Below are positions 27,092 through 37,465 of a stretch of DNA of 64,000 nt, one piece after another. The notes under the pieces are model-generated. The model was not told where the DNA came from. It did no database searches and saw only the letters and a program-made list of their open reading frames with translations. Positions within the stretch are counted from its first letter, which is position 1, and each line of letters begins with the position of its first letter. Position numbers and translations under genes: made by a program. Source of the stretch: an uncultured Rhodopila sp. (GTDB lineage Bacteria; Pseudomonadota; Alphaproteobacteria; Acetobacterales; Acetobacteraceae); the NCBI GenBank assembly GCA_903932145.1, contig CAIZFE010000027.1, positions 1-64,000 of the forward strand, read 5' to 3'.

Positions 27092-30000
27092 ATGACCGCC
27101 GCCGCCGCGATCGAAACCTTCATCACCCGCTGGCAGGGCCAGGAGGGCGGGCAGGAACGCGCCAACTATGCGCTGTTCCTGTCGGAGTTATGCGACATTC
27201 TGGGCGTGGCTCGGCCGGCGCCGGCGCCGGCTGCCGCGACCACGGACGAGAACGATTACGTCTTCGAACGCGCCGTCAAACGCGAAACCGCCGATGGCGG
27301 CCAGGGGCTCGGGCGCATCGACCTGTACAAACGGAACTGCTTTGTTCTGGAAGCCAAGCAATCGCGCCAGTCCGGCGGGGCGAAACACCTCGACGTGCAG
27401 TATCTGCCGGGCATGGAACCGCCGGTGCGCGGTGTGCGCGAGGCCAGCCGGACCTGGGACGTGCTGATGCTGAACGCTCGCCGTCAGGCCGAGGGCTATG
27501 CGCGGGCACTGCCGGTGCATCATGGCTGGCCGCCGTTCATCCTGGTCTGCGACGTCGGGCATGTGATCGAGACCTATGCCGACTTCTCCGGCCAGGGGAA
27601 GAACTACGCGCAGTTCCCGGATCGCCAATCCTTCCGCATCTACCTGGAAGATTTGCGCCGCCCCGACATCCGCGCGCGGCTGGCGCAGATCTGGACCGAC
27701 CCGGTGCATCTGGACCCGGCGCGCCATACCGCCCGAGTCACCCGAGCCATTTCGGAACGGCTGGCGGCGGTGTCGAAGGCGTTGGAGGACCAGGGACACG
27801 ACGCCGAGGATGTGGCCATGTTCCTGATGCGCTGCCTGTTCACCATGTTCGCCTGCTCGCCGGGGATCGAACTGCTTCCCGAACACAGTTTTCGGGATTT
27901 GTTGCAACGGTGTGAGGCAGACCCATCCCGTTTTGTCCGTTGGGTTGGGCAATTGTGGGAGGCGATGGACCAAGGCGAGTTTGCATATGCGCTTGATGCC
28001 GATGTCCGCCGTTTCAACGGCGAATTCTTCAAGACCCGCACCGTCCTGCCGCTCGGCCGGGAGGAAATCGGCGAGTTGCGCGCCGCTGCTTCGGCTGATT
28101 GGAAGGATGTCGATCCCTCGATTTTTGGCACGCTGCTGGAACAGGCACTGGACAAAACCGAGCGGCGGCGGCTGGGCGCGCATTACACGCCGCAGGCCTA
28201 TGTGGAACGGCTGGTCGTTGCGACAGTGATCGAACCGTTGCGGATCGATTGGGACACCGCGCTATCCACCGCCGAACGGCAGAAAGCCGCCGGGCGGGGG
28301 CCGGAGGCGGTGGCGACGGTGCGGGCGTTCCACGACAAGCTGTGCCAGACCCGCATCCTGGACCCGGCGTGCGGGACCGGGAATTTCCTGTACGTGTCGC
28401 TGGAGTTGCTGAAGCGCCTGGAGGGCGAGGTGCTGGAGGCGCTGGCTGCATTGGGCGGGCAGGAATCCTCCGCCCGGCAGCAGGCGTTGACGTGGCTGGC
28501 GGGTCACTCGGTGGACCCGCACCAGTTCCTGGGGCTGGAGATCAACCCGCGCGCGGCGGCGATCGCGGAGTTGGTGCTGTGGATTGGATATTTGCAGTGG
28601 CATTTTCGAATTCGAGGCGGGATGCCGGAGGAGCCAATCCTACAGGCGTTCAAGAATATCCGGGGCAAATTCGATGCTGTGCTGAAGGCCGATGTCAGTC
28701 TGGCGCGCGATGCATCCGGCGTTCCGGTGACCCGGCGCGGCCCGGATGGTTCGGATTTGGAGGTCTTTGTCTATGCGAACCCCGCGCGGCCCGAGTGGCC
28801 GCCGGCGGAGTTCATCGTCGGCAACCCGCCGTTTATCGGTAAGGGGGAACTCATACGAGAGGCTTTCGGCCAACAATACCTTGACGCTCTCTGGGCAGCA
28901 CATCCGCTGATGAATGAAAGTGCCGATTTCGTCATGTATTGGTGGGATCACGCCGCCGACCTCCTCGTTCGGAAGGGCACATCGTTACGACGTTTTGGGT
29001 TCGTTACTACGAGTACGATAACCCAGATGTTCAATCGACGAGTAATTGAACGCCATTTGCACGCTCCCGAGCGGATTTCGTTGGTTATGGCAATGCCTGA
29101 TCATCCTTGGACCAAAGCCAGCAAGGAGCAGCGGGAGTTCGCATAGCCATGACCGTTGGTGAAGCGGGAAAGTCATCGGGTATACTCAATGAGGTCATCC
29201 GAGAGACTAAATTGGATACCGATGAACCACTTATAACATTGAAATCTGCTGTGGGCGAGCTGAATCCGGATTTGACGGTCGGCGTTGACGTGACCTTGGC
29301 AACGGGCATCTTGGCGAATGCTGGGGTTGCATCAATGGGCCCTGCTCTTGGGGAACGCGGCTTCGTTATCGACACGACGAATGACGGGTTGTTCGCGCCA
29401 AGCCGAGAGAAGCAGCCTTGGTTGAGGAGACTCACGATCGGCAAGGACATAACGGAGCATCATCGGAATCGCCATGTCATTGATGTACGGGAATATCCAG
29501 ATGAAAATGCACTACGCGATGCGTTACCGAAGGTGTACCAGCATCTAAAACAAACTGTTTATCCCCTACGGGCCACTAACAATGATCCGAAACTACGTGA
29601 ATTTTGGTGGAGGTTCAGAAGATCTAACGATATTTATTTCTGAGCCGTAAAGGGACTCTACAGGTTCATCGCCACTGTAGAAACCATGAAACATCGGGTA
29701 TTTGTTTATGTGGACGAACACGACATGCTCGAACACGGGGTTATCGGGTTCGGATTACCAGATGGGTGGTTATTCGGTATACTCTCAAGCCGCGTTCACG
29801 TTTGCTGGGCGCTGGCCAATGGCGGCAAACGTGGAGAAACGCCACGCTACAATAAGGACGTGTGCTTCGACCCGTTCCCCTTCCCCGCCGCCGACGACCT
29901 GCAGAAGCAACGCATCCGCGTCCCCGCCGAGAAACTCGACGCCCATCGCAAAAGTGTGCTCGCCGAACACCCGCACCTCACGCTGACCGGCCTCTACAAC

Positions 30001-30564
30001 GTGCTGGAGAAACTGCGTGCCGGCACCGCGCCCGATGCCCTGAGCCCCGACGACCGGCGCATCTTCGACGACGGCCTGGTGCTGATCCTGAAAGAATACC
30101 ACGACGAACTCGATACCGCCGTCGCCGCCGCCTATGGCTGGCCGGCTGATCTGAGCGACAACGACATCCTGGTGCGCCTCGTCGCGCTCAACCAGGAACG
30201 CGTCAAGGAGGAAGCCGCCGGACACATCCGCTGGCTCCGCCCTGACTATCAGGTCCCCCGCTTCGGCAGCCCGAAAGACAAACTGACGCTGGTCGGCGGC
30301 ACGATGAACCAGACCGCCGTCGCCGAACCGGCCGGCCCGAAACCTGCGTTCCCCACCAGCGAACTCGAACAAACCGCCGCCGTCCTGTCGATGCTATCCC
30401 AGGCAGCCGGACCGCTCAGCGCCACGGACCTTGCCGTGCGGTTCAAGCAGGGCCGCCGCATCCTGCCGCAGGTAGAGGCCGTGCTGTCCGCCCTGATCCG
30501 CGTCGGCGGCCTGATCCACAGCCCCGACGGCGGCCGCAGCTTCCTGCCGCGCTGGGCGGCTTGA
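27092..30564 (+). pseudogene. Broken MmeI-family type IIL restriction-modification enzyme
   Basis: Three adjoining frames rebuild one protein of about 1157 residues. The N-terminus has an endonuclease triad D77-X9-E87-X-K89 (LEAK), with the same spacing as MmeI D70/E80/K82. The methyltransferase has motif I LDPACGTGNFLY (about 425) and motif IV NPPF (about 579), an N6-adenine type. Lesion 1: one base is missing near 29124, giving a TAG at 29144. Lesion 2: a TGA at 29641-29643, where CGA is likely original; the same frame runs on with GLYRFIATVETMKHRVFVYV and RYNKDVCFDPFPFP. From about 28840 to 29850 GC falls to roughly 35-50 percent. The first 684-residue fragment keeps nuclease and SAM motifs but lacks target recognition. 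Confidence 0.85.
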
Positions 30565-31476
30565 TGGTGGGGCGGAGGACCGGGGCCACCCGGGGCCATC
30601 GCACGTCACCGCCAATACACCACCGGTTTGATATCGGGGCCGCGGAGAACAATTTGGAACCACAGATGCACACAGATAAAAAAGGGTTTTTTTGCCTTAT
30701 CTGTGTGCATCTGTGTGCATCTGTGGTTCCATTTTCCTGTCTGGTTAGAGCTATCCCCAAGCGCGGCGCTCCGTGAATTCCGCATAAAATTACGCCCGTA
30801 CGCGCCAACTTTCACCCGAGGACCCGGATCGGAACAGCAGCAACAGGCATTGACATATTTCCTATAATACTCTACCATTCCAGGCATGTAACCCCTTCGC
30901 CGGCGCAGCCCGCCATCGGACTTTCCCCGCCCCTGCATGACCAGCACACCAATACCGGACTAACCTGTGGCCGCCACCGTGGTGATGCGGGTGCGGGCGC
31001 GGCGGCTGAGGACGCGTGGACTCGGCGCGTGGCCAAGCGAATTGTGCTAAGGGGGGTTGATCTGGATGCCGGACGGCTGGAGGCAACTCGGCCCGCGGCG
31101 GCATCGGCGTCTTGTGTCGGCCAAAGAATTGAGGAGAAAATCTCGAAATTCGATACAAATTCTCATAGCATGGCTTTTGAGACCTGCTTGAGCGCATTGC
31201 CATGAAACCGGAGGGTCAGAGGATCGAGTCATACGGGTTTGCGCGCAGGTGTACCCGAAGTGATGACAGACTCGCGCTTGGCTGGCCGGGACCTGGCTGC
31301 AACCTGTCGCGAACGTCTCGGCGGATCGACCATGGCGATCCTGTCAATGGATGAACGGGATCGGACTGAAGCGGTTATTGTTCGGCGCCGCCTGACTCAG
31401 CGCCAGCCTTACGTTACCATGGCTGGCGGCCCGCATCGCTCCTGCGTTAGGCTGGCGGGGACCCGTGGAGGCAGGC
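30565..31476. other. Long intergenic stretch without a convincing gene
   Basis: About 900 bases follow the broken R-M gene. Apart from the hairpin repeat at 30656-30730, I see only short frames with arginine/proline-rich noise on both strands. The Uma2 gene promoter should lie near its end. The stretch may be debris of an earlier insertion. Confidence 0.5.
30656..30730. repeat. Near-perfect long hairpin repeat
   Basis: Left arm GGAACCACAGATGCACACAG-ATAA (30656-30679) pairs with the right arm ending GGTTCC at 30730. The right arm carries one extra 10-base unit, ATCTGTGTGC, giving a single bulge; the loop is AT rich with T7. It is strikingly AT richer than its surroundings. Similar CACAGATG hairpins occur as dispersed intergenic repeats in various bacteria (recall). 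Both strands give meaningless short frames rich in Cys/His. Confidence 0.8.
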
Positions 31477-32091
31477 ATGAGCGACGTGGCGCGGCAGCGT
31501 CTGACCGTGGAAGCGTTCTACGAATGGGTGGCGGCCCGCGAGCAGAAATATGAGCTGGTGGATGGCGAACCCGTGATGATGGCGGGGGCCAACCGAAGGC
31601 ATGACAGGATTGCAGGCAACGCCATCCGCGTCGTCGGCAACCATCTGCAAGGGCATCGGTGTCAGCCGTTCACAAGCGACACCTATGTGAAAATTCCGGC
31701 CGGCAATCGGCGGCAGGCAGATATGGGCGTTGATTGCGGTCCATTTGACGACTCGTCCCTGGAAGCCAGTGAACCGGCTTTCGTGCTCGAGATACTGTCG
31801 CCGACGACGCGCACGTTCGATCGCAACGACAAGCTTGAGGAATACAAGACCGTTCCGACACTCGAATACATCCTGTTGGTTGATCCGGACACTCCACAAG
31901 TCCGGCTTTACCGGCGCGACGATCACCGGAACTGGACGAGCGACAGGTTGGCCGGATTGGATGCCGAGGTGGACATGCCCCTGTTCGGCCTGCGATTACG
32001 TCTCAGCGATCTGTATTCCGGACTGGTGTTTCGCCCGCGCCCAACGCTGGTCGATCCACCCGATCATCAGGCGTCGCGGTTTTCAATCTAA
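31477..32091 (+). CDS. Uma2 family protein (putative restriction-endonuclease fold, DUF820)
   Basis: 204 residues. Typical Uma2 features: [27 protein letters not shown] at the start (described, 20-residue core EFYEW...YELVDGE), then [26 protein letters not shown] and [19 protein letters not shown]. The PD-(D/E)XK core residues are D in ADMGVD, E in VLEI and K in DKLEEY. Function of the family is unknown. The ATG at 31477 follows a GGAGG five bases away and is preferred to the GTG at 31465. Not coupled to alaS. Confidence 0.85.
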   Translation: MSDVARQRLTVEAFYEWVAAREQKYELVDGEPVMMAGANRRHDRIAGNAIRVVGNHLQGHRCQPFTSDTYVKIPAGNRRQADMGVDCGPFDDSSLEASEPAFVLEILSPTTRTFDRNDKLEEYKTVPTLEYILLVDPDTPQVRLYRRDDHRNWTSDRLAGLDAEVDMPLFGLRLRLSDLYSGLVFRPRPTLVDPPDHQASRFSI

Positions 32092-32233
32092 CGAGCACGG
32101 GGCCCGGACCGATGGACGCGCTGCTCAGTCCGCGCCCGGGCTGACGCCCACCCGTGACAGCGGCCCATTCGTGCGCTACGTGCAACCCTTTCGCGTGACA
32201 CGCTCCGTAAGACACTGGGAACACCTGACCGCC

Positions 32234-34873
32234 ATGGCCAGCAGCAACGACATCCGCGCCGCCTTCCGCGACTATTTCGTCCGCAACGGGCACACATCCG
32301 TGGCCAGCTCGCCGCTGGTGCCGCGCAACGATCCGACGTTGATGTTCACCAACGCGGGCATGGTGCAGTTCAAGAACGTGTTCACCGGCCAGGAGAAGCG
32401 CCCGTACGTGCGCGCCACCACCGCGCAGAAATGCGTCCGCGCCGGCGGCAAGCACAACGATCTGGACAATGTCGGCTACACCGCTCGGCATCATACCTTC
32501 TTCGAAATGCTGGGTAATTTCAGTTTCGGCGACTATTTTAAGGAACTCGCGATCCCCTACGCGTGGGAGCTGATCACGAAGGACTACGGCCTGCCGAAGG
32601 ACAAGCTGTTGGTCACGGTCTACTCGGAAGACGAGGACGCCGCCGCGATCTGGAAGAAGGTCGCCGGCTTGTCCGACGACCGCATCATCCGCATCCCGAC
32701 CTCCGACAACTTCTGGCGCATGGGCGACACCGGCCCGTGCGGCCCGTGCAGCGAAATCTTCTACGACCACGGCGACCACATCCCGGGCGGCCCGCCCGGC
32801 AGCCCGGACGAGGACGGCGACCGGTTCATCGAGATCTGGAACCTGGTGTTCATGCAGTTTGAGGAAGGGCCGCCCGGCACCCGCACGCCGCTGCCGAAGC
32901 CATCGATCGACACCGGCATGGGGCTGGAACGCCTCGCCGCGATCCTGCAGGGCAAGCACGACAACTACGACACCGACGTGTTCCGCGCCCTGATCCTGGC
33001 CAGCGCGGAGGCGACCGGACAGGACCCGGACGGTGAATTCAAGACCAGCCACCGGGTGATCGCCGACCACCTGCGCAGCACGTCCTTCCTGATGGCCGAC
33101 GGCGTGCTGCCGTCGAACGAAGGCCGCGGCTACGTCCTGCGCCGCATCATGCGCCGCGCCATGCGCCATGCCACGATGATGGGCGCGAAGGACCCGGTGC
33201 TGCACCGGCTGGTGCCCGCGCTGATCCGCCAGATGGGTGCGGCGTATCCGGAACTCGGGCTGGCCGAGAGCCTGATCACGGAAACGCTGCTGCTGGAGGA
33301 AACCCGCTTCAAGACGCTGCTGGAACGCGGCCTGCACCTGCTGGCCGACGAAACCGGCCGTCTGGGTGAGGGTCAGGCCTTGCCCGGCCCCGTCGCGTTC
33401 CGTTTGTACGACACGTATGGCTTCCCGCTGGACCTGACTCAGGACGCGTTGCGCGAACAGGGCCGTAGCGTCGATCTGGCCGGGTTCGAGACCGCGATGC
33501 AGGAACAGCGCGTGCGCGCCCGCGCCGCCTGGGCCGGATCGGGCGATGCCGCGACCGAACGGGTGTGGTTCGAGATCAAGGAGAAGGCCGGCGCATCCGA
33601 ATTCCTGGGTTATGCCACGGAATCGGCCGAGGGTTCGGTGTTGGCCTTGGTTTCCGGTGGCGTGTCCGTGGATGAAGCCGCCGCCGGGTCTGATGTCGCT
33701 GTCGTGCTGAACCAGACGCCGTTCTATGGCGAAAGCGGCGGTCAGGTCGGCGATACCGGCGTGATCTCCGGACCCGACGGGCTTGTCATCACCGTGACCG
33801 ACACGCAGCGGAAACTGGGCGATCTGTTTGTGCATTTGGGCCGCGTCGAGTCCGGCGTCGCCCGCGTCGGGTTGCCCGTGGTTGCCGCCGTCGATCATGG
33901 CCGGCGCAGCGCCATCCGAGCGCATCATTCCGCGACGCATTTGTTGCATGAGGCGCTGCGGCGGAAGCTGGGCACGCATGTGCAGCAGAAGGGCAGCCTG
34001 AATGCTCCGGATCGGTTGCGCTTCGATGTGTCGCAGCCGCGCCCCATCACCGCCGACGAACTGCACTGGGCCGAGGCCGAGGTCAACGCTCGGATTCGCG
34101 AAAACTCCGAGGTGACGACACGGTTGATGACGCCGCAGGCGGCCGTGGAATTGGGCGCGATGGCGCTGTTCGGCGAGAAATACGGCGACGAGGTGCGCGT
34201 GGTCGCGATGGGCGAACCGGACGGCAACAAGCCGGCCTGGTCGATCGAATTGTGCGGCGGCACGCATGTGCGGCGGACCGGCGATATCGGGTATTTTCGA
34301 ATCGTCAGCGAAAGCGCGGTCGCGGCCGGTGTGCGCCGGATTGAGGCGGTGACGGGTGCCTCGGCCGAGGCGCTGGTGGGGGAGATGCAAGGGCGGTTGA
34401 ACGAGGTCGCCGGCGCGCTGCGCGCGGGTCCGTCCGAGGTGACGGATCGCATCGCCGCGCTGCTGGAGGACCGGCGGAAGTTGCAGGCCCAGGTTGGGGA
34501 TTTGCAGAAGAAGCTGGCCACCGGCGGCGGGGCCGCGGCGGCCGAGGAGATCAACGGCGTGATGCTGACCGCTCGCAATCTGGGCGAGGTGCCGGCCAAG
34601 GACCTGAAGGGTCTGGCCGACGCGATCGGCCAGCAGCAAGGGTCTGGCGTGGTGGCGCTTGTATCGACGGCCGAGGGTAAGGCCTCGATCGTGGTGGCGG
34701 TGTCGGCGGACCTGACGGGACGCATCAGCGCGGTCGATCTGGTGCGGGCGGCGTCCGCGGCGGTCGGCGGCAAGGGCGGCGGCGGGCGGCCGGATCTGGC
34801 TCAGGCCGGCGGACCGGATGGGGAGAAGGCGGAAGAGGCGCTGGCGGCGGTGAGGGGGCTGCTTGTTGGATAA
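32234..34873 (+). CDS. alaS: Alanyl-tRNA synthetase
   Basis: 879 residues, full length. The class II core opens with [20 protein letters not shown] and contains [17 protein letters not shown]; the editing domain has [13 protein letters not shown], and [13 protein letters not shown] completes its zinc site. The C-terminal C-Ala domain ends with a glycine-rich [16 protein letters not shown]. It charges tRNA-Ala and clears Ser/Gly mischarging. The ATG at 32234 fits the family start; the open frame extends 168 codons upstream without homology. A long minus-strand frame covers the whole gene and is only a shadow. Confidence 0.97.
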   Translation: MASSNDIRAAFRDYFVRNGHTSVASSPLVPRNDPTLMFTNAGMVQFKNVFTGQEKRPYVRATTAQKCVRAGGKHNDLDNVGYTARHHTFFEMLGNFSFGDYFKELAIPYAWELITKDYGLPKDKLLVTVYSEDEDAAAIWKKVAGLSDDRIIRIPTSDNFWRMGDTGPCGPCSEIFYDHGDHIPGGPPGSPDEDGDRFIEIWNLVFMQFEEGPPGTRTPLPKPSIDTGMGLERLAAILQGKHDNYDTDVFRALILASAEATGQDPDGEFKTSHRVIADHLRSTSFLMADGVLPSNEGRGYVLRRIMRRAMRHATMMGAKDPVLHRLVPALIRQMGAAYPELGLAESLITETLLLEETRFKTLLERGLHLLADETGRLGEGQALPGPVAFRLYDTYGFPLDLTQDALREQGRSVDLAGFETAMQEQRVRARAAWAGSGDAATERVWFEIKEKAGASEFLGYATESAEGSVLALVSGGVSVDEAAAGSDVAVVLNQTPFYGESGGQVGDTGVISGPDGLVITVTDTQRKLGDLFVHLGRVESGVARVGLPVVAAVDHGRRSAIRAHHSATHLLHEALRRKLGTHVQQKGSLNAPDRLRFDVSQPRPITADELHWAEAEVNARIRENSEVTTRLMTPQAAVELGAMALFGEKYGDEVRVVAMGEPDGNKPAWSIELCGGTHVRRTGDIGYFRIVSESAVAAGVRRIEAVTGASAEALVGEMQGRLNEVAGALRAGPSEVTDRIAALLEDRRKLQAQVGDLQKKLATGGGAAAAEEINGVMLTARNLGEVPAKDLKGLADAIGQQQGSGVVALVSTAEGKASIVVAVSADLTGRISAVDLVRAASAAVGGKGGGGRPDLAQAGGPDGEKAEEALAAVRGLLVG

Positions 34874-35016
34874 TTCCAAATCGCCAAATCGTTCACTCCG
34901 GGCGGAGCTTCGGCGCCGCGATGAGATCGGCAAACCAATTACCAGTTCGATATCGTTTATATTTTGAATAGTTAACCATCGGCGTGAGGAATCCAATTTA
35001 CTTTGGACCATCGACT

Positions 35017-35062
35017 TTGATCGAACCGTTTACCTGTTGTTAATACTGAATGGGTAAACGGT
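35017..35062 (+). promoter_or_regulatory. Palindromic operator and promoter of an antitoxin gene
   Basis: ACCGTTTACC (35025-35034) and GGTAAACGGT (35053-35062) are perfect inverted repeats 18 bases apart. They frame a possible promoter, TTGATC (35017-35022) and TAATAC (35041-35046). This fits autoregulation by the HTH antitoxin encoded downstream. The rest of 34874-35142 has nothing else recognisable and is AT richer than flanking genes. Confidence 0.55.
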
Positions 35063-35142
35063 GTATCGATGAGACGCGCGGACCCAACGCCGTGACATCG
35101 CCACCACGAAGATCCTCGCACGAGACCTGGAGGTTTAGCCCG

Positions 35143-35430
35143 ATCTCCCTCGAAACCCGCCCCTTCGACCCGGCGGCCTACCTCGACAGCGACGAGGCCC
35201 GCGCCGCCTACATGACCGAGGCACCTGAAACCAATGACCCCGCCTTTATCGCCGACGCACTCGGTGTGATCGCCCGAGCGCGGGGCCTGAACCGGGTGGC
35301 GCGGGAAGCCGGCCTGTCGGACGAGAGCCTGCATCAAACCCTCAGCCCCCAGGGCACCGCGGAGATGGGCAGAACGCTCCGGGTCATCCATGCACTCGGT
35401 TACCGTTTAACCGCCGAACCAGCCCGGTAA
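35143..35430 (+). pseudogene. Solitary addiction-module antidote lacking a start codon
   Basis: The frame encodes a normal antidote of about 95 residues: SLETRPFDPAAYLDSDEARA, ADALGVIARARGLNRVAREAGLSDESLHQ and the tail ALGYRLTAEPAR. Where the family has its initiator Met, codon 35143-35145 is ATC, preceded by GGAGG at 35129-35133 with 9-base spacing. The first upstream ATG in frame (35050) lies in the operator and would add 31 unrelated residues; a GTG at 35092 has no Shine-Dalgarno. Thus the start seems mutated ATG to ATC, though rare ATC initiation is possible. No toxin gene lies between operator and antidote. Confidence 0.65.
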
Positions 35431-35753
35431 TCGCGGTGATCGTTCGGCCCGCCCCCGCTCGCTTGCCCGAGCAATTCAATCTCCCGGTGCTGGCCTGACA
35501 AGTCGTTGATGCCGGGGCAACCAATCCCCTGAAATCCGTCTGGCCGTGCGTCGATGGCAGCATCTTCGCGCACCGACCATTCGTCATCTCGAAAAAAATC
35601 ACCTCCGTTCATCGTTTGTTAAGGTTTGTCACCGACACTGCGGCAAACCACGAGGAATGCAGGTGTCGAGCCGCCAGTCACCCACCGACGCAGGCATCGC
35701 TTGATGACCGGCCCAGGATGCCACCCGCTCACCCCTTCCAGCGGGCCGGGGGC

Positions 35754-36187
35754 ATGACGAACGACACCGCCCCGCCACCCGAACGTCCGCAACCGGAGCA
35801 AAGACCGCGCCGCGTTCAGCCGCGCATCACCGCGGCGCCAAAGCTCGGACAAATCTACTGGTGCGATTTCTGGCTCGACGCCCAATTGCCGGAGATGTGG
35901 AAAACCCGGCCGGTTGTCGTGCTGTCGTACAAGAACACACTGTATGGTCCGTGCCTCGTGGTGCCGCTCACGGCCGAACCGCAGGGCAACAGTCCCTGGC
36001 CTTTGAGGTCTCGGTCTCGATCGACGGGCGCAGAAATTGGGCGGTCTGCAATCATCTGTCCACAATCGCGCCCAGCCGATTATCGCCGGGCCAGCGGCAA
36101 ATCATTCGGGTCCCCAACCTGGAGTTCAACGAAATCCTCAAGCGGGTCACGGCTTGGTTGCCTGGGCCATTCGATCTTGACAAATAG
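35754..36187 (+). pseudogene. Frameshifted MazF/PemK-type toxin
   Basis: From ATG 35754, the first part reads LGQIYWCDFWLDAQLPEMWK and TRPVVVLSYKNTLYGPCLVV, the MazF/PemK ribonuclease core. At about 35999-36001 a G seems lost; shifting frame gives FEVSVSIDGRRNWAVCNHLS then TIAPSRLSPGQRQIIRVPNL up to a TAG at 36187. The unshifted frame runs to 36296 in nonsense sequence. MazF homologs cut mRNA at short motifs. No clear antitoxin is attached. A rho-independent terminator follows at 36263. Confidence 0.82.
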
Positions 36188-36262
36188 TGGGACCGATCAA
36201 TGTATAAGCCACCGCGGCTCCGGCTTACCGGATGACCGTTTCCCGAAAGGGAATGACTTGCC

Positions 36263-36286
36263 AAGGGAGCCATTGGGCTCCCTTTT
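36263..36286 (+). terminator. Rho-independent terminator after the PemK-like gene
   Basis: AAGGGAGCC, loop ATTG, GGCTCCCTT, then TTT: a 9-bp stem with a four-base loop running into T4. Confidence 0.8.
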
Positions 36287-36493
36287 GTTATTGTGAACGT
36301 CGCTCGCGGCCCGCTTGCTGGTTCAAATAGGGATCGAGACTTGCGGGCCATAGTCATCCGCGGCGCGCGCCGGAGAACCTGCTTTCCGCCTGACCGCCGA
36401 ATCAGTCCGGCGATGACACTGGTGCTCGCACAATGCCACCCCTTACACGATCAACCCAGCATCCCACGCCAGCCCCGCGTCCGGCATCGCGTT

Positions 36494-37078
36494 TCACATC
36501 GCGGCCGCCACCCCGTTGGCTTCCACCGCATGCCTCCGATGCTCGGCCTGGTGCCGTTTCGAGTTTTCCGCGATGCGCTTGGCCAGCTGACGTTTCTGAT
36601 AGGCCTGCGACCACGTCAGTTTGCCATTGGCTTTGGGAATAGCCGGAGCCTGTTGTGGCGCGACAGCGATCGACGCCGGCGCCCGCGGCGGCACTGGTTC
36701 CGGGGGCAGTGCCGGGGCTTCCGCGTCCACCGGTTGGGCGCCAACACGGCGATCGCGCCGCAATTGATCGAGTTTCCGCTGCGACTTATGACACTCGCGG
36801 CTGATACTGACGGCACCGCTTCGCAGACGCAGGACCTTGTTCAGCGGCAGACCCGGATCGGCGGCATCGCTCAACGCCTCCAGCGTCTGCATCCGGAAAC
36901 AGACGATTTCGGCGGCGAGGCTCAGTTCTTCCTCGGTCTCGGCATTATACGCGGTGAGGATGCTCAACGCGGCGTCACGCGCGGCGGCCTCGTTGTCCGC
37001 GGCGCCGAGGAACAGCCGGGCGAGCCGGCCAAGAATCGTGTCCAGGACGATCCGGGGCAGGCCGACGGGGAGTGACAT
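36494..37078 (-). CDS. Conserved hypothetical protein under a putative SOS box
   Basis: 194 residues. The N-terminal 110 residues are helical and alanine/leucine rich (DTILGRLARLFLGAADNEAA, AETEEELSLAAEIVCF, LEALSDAADPGLPLNKVLRL), ending in a basic helix SRECHKSQRKLDQLRRDRR. The C-terminal part is a proline/alanine linker and a basic Gln/Lys/Arg tail (WSQAYQKRQLAKRIAENSKR). I recall similar proteins in Acetobacteraceae but no function. The ATG at 37078 is preferred; the frame reads on to 37333 without coding character. A GTTC-N7-GTTC box at 37095-37109 suggests LexA control. Confidence 0.65.
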   Translation of the reverse strand: MSLPVGLPRIVLDTILGRLARLFLGAADNEAAARDAALSILTAYNAETEEELSLAAEIVCFRMQTLEALSDAADPGLPLNKVLRLRSGAVSISRECHKSQRKLDQLRRDRRVGAQPVDAEAPALPPEPVPPRAPASIAVAPQQAPAIPKANGKLTWSQAYQKRQLAKRIAENSKRHQAEHRRHAVEANGVAAAM

Positions 37079-37094
37079 GGTTGTGCCTCTGCAT

Positions 37095-37109
37095 GTTCGA
37101 TATTTGTTC
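37095..37109 (-). promoter_or_regulatory. Candidate LexA (SOS) box
   Basis: GTTCGATATTTGTTC is an exact GTTC-N7-GTTC, the direct-repeat LexA site of alphaproteobacteria, 17-31 bases before the start codon at 37078. A third GTTC abuts at 37110-37113. Confidence 0.65.
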
Positions 37110-37397
37110 GTTCGGACAATAGGCGAATTTTCCGGTTGAATGCAAGGAAAATTTACCCCCACGGCAACCACCGGAGGACCGCCGTTCGTTTGGCCGCATA
37201 GCAAACCCCTTTTGCAATCCCCCGGCACGGCCGTGGCCGCCCGACAGATCGATCGCCCGCGCCGGCGCCGCGACGCGGTGTCCGCAAATCGGGGCGGCGG
37301 GTGTGGGCGGCCCCGAACGGTCGTTCGAAGCAAAGCGGTCTATTGACGATTTGCCAGTTCAGGCCGGGCGAATTGAACGTCGCGGGCCGGCCCTATT

Positions 37398-37426
37398 GCT
37401 TGACTGCAATCACCTGAAACCGTAAT
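37398..37426 (+). promoter_or_regulatory. Promoter of binding-protein unit 1
   Basis: TTGACT, 17-base spacer, TAATTG. The -35 is embedded in TTGC-TTGACT-GCAA, an inverted repeat, within a 19-base block TATTGCTTGACTGCAATCA that is identical upstream of the second copy (38987-39005). Conservation in an otherwise diverged leader argues for a real promoter/operator. Confidence 0.7.
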
Positions 37427-37465
37427 TGTTGCAGGCGATGGTTTTTTGACCCTCGGAGGGAAATA

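Noticed and set aside
27092..30564. Three separate genes in place of one R-M gene
   Set aside because: The second and third frames are the same frame split by one TGA, and the first joins by a one-base shift with continuous family sequence.
30628..30947. Small Cys/His-rich proteins around the hairpin
   Set aside because: They are translations of the CACAGATG hairpin repeat on either strand.
31239..31553. A 104-codon plus-strand frame before the Uma2 gene
   Set aside because: Arg-rich, no RBS, and it overlaps the well-supported Uma2 start.
32003..35011. A 1002-codon open frame on the minus strand across alaS
   Set aside because: It mirrors alaS in the opposite strand, is Arg/Gln/His rich and has no family motifs. 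High GC content makes such shadow frames common.
36300..36340. Possible tRNA T-arm (GGTTCAAAT)
   Set aside because: No acceptor, D or anticodon arms can be placed around it.
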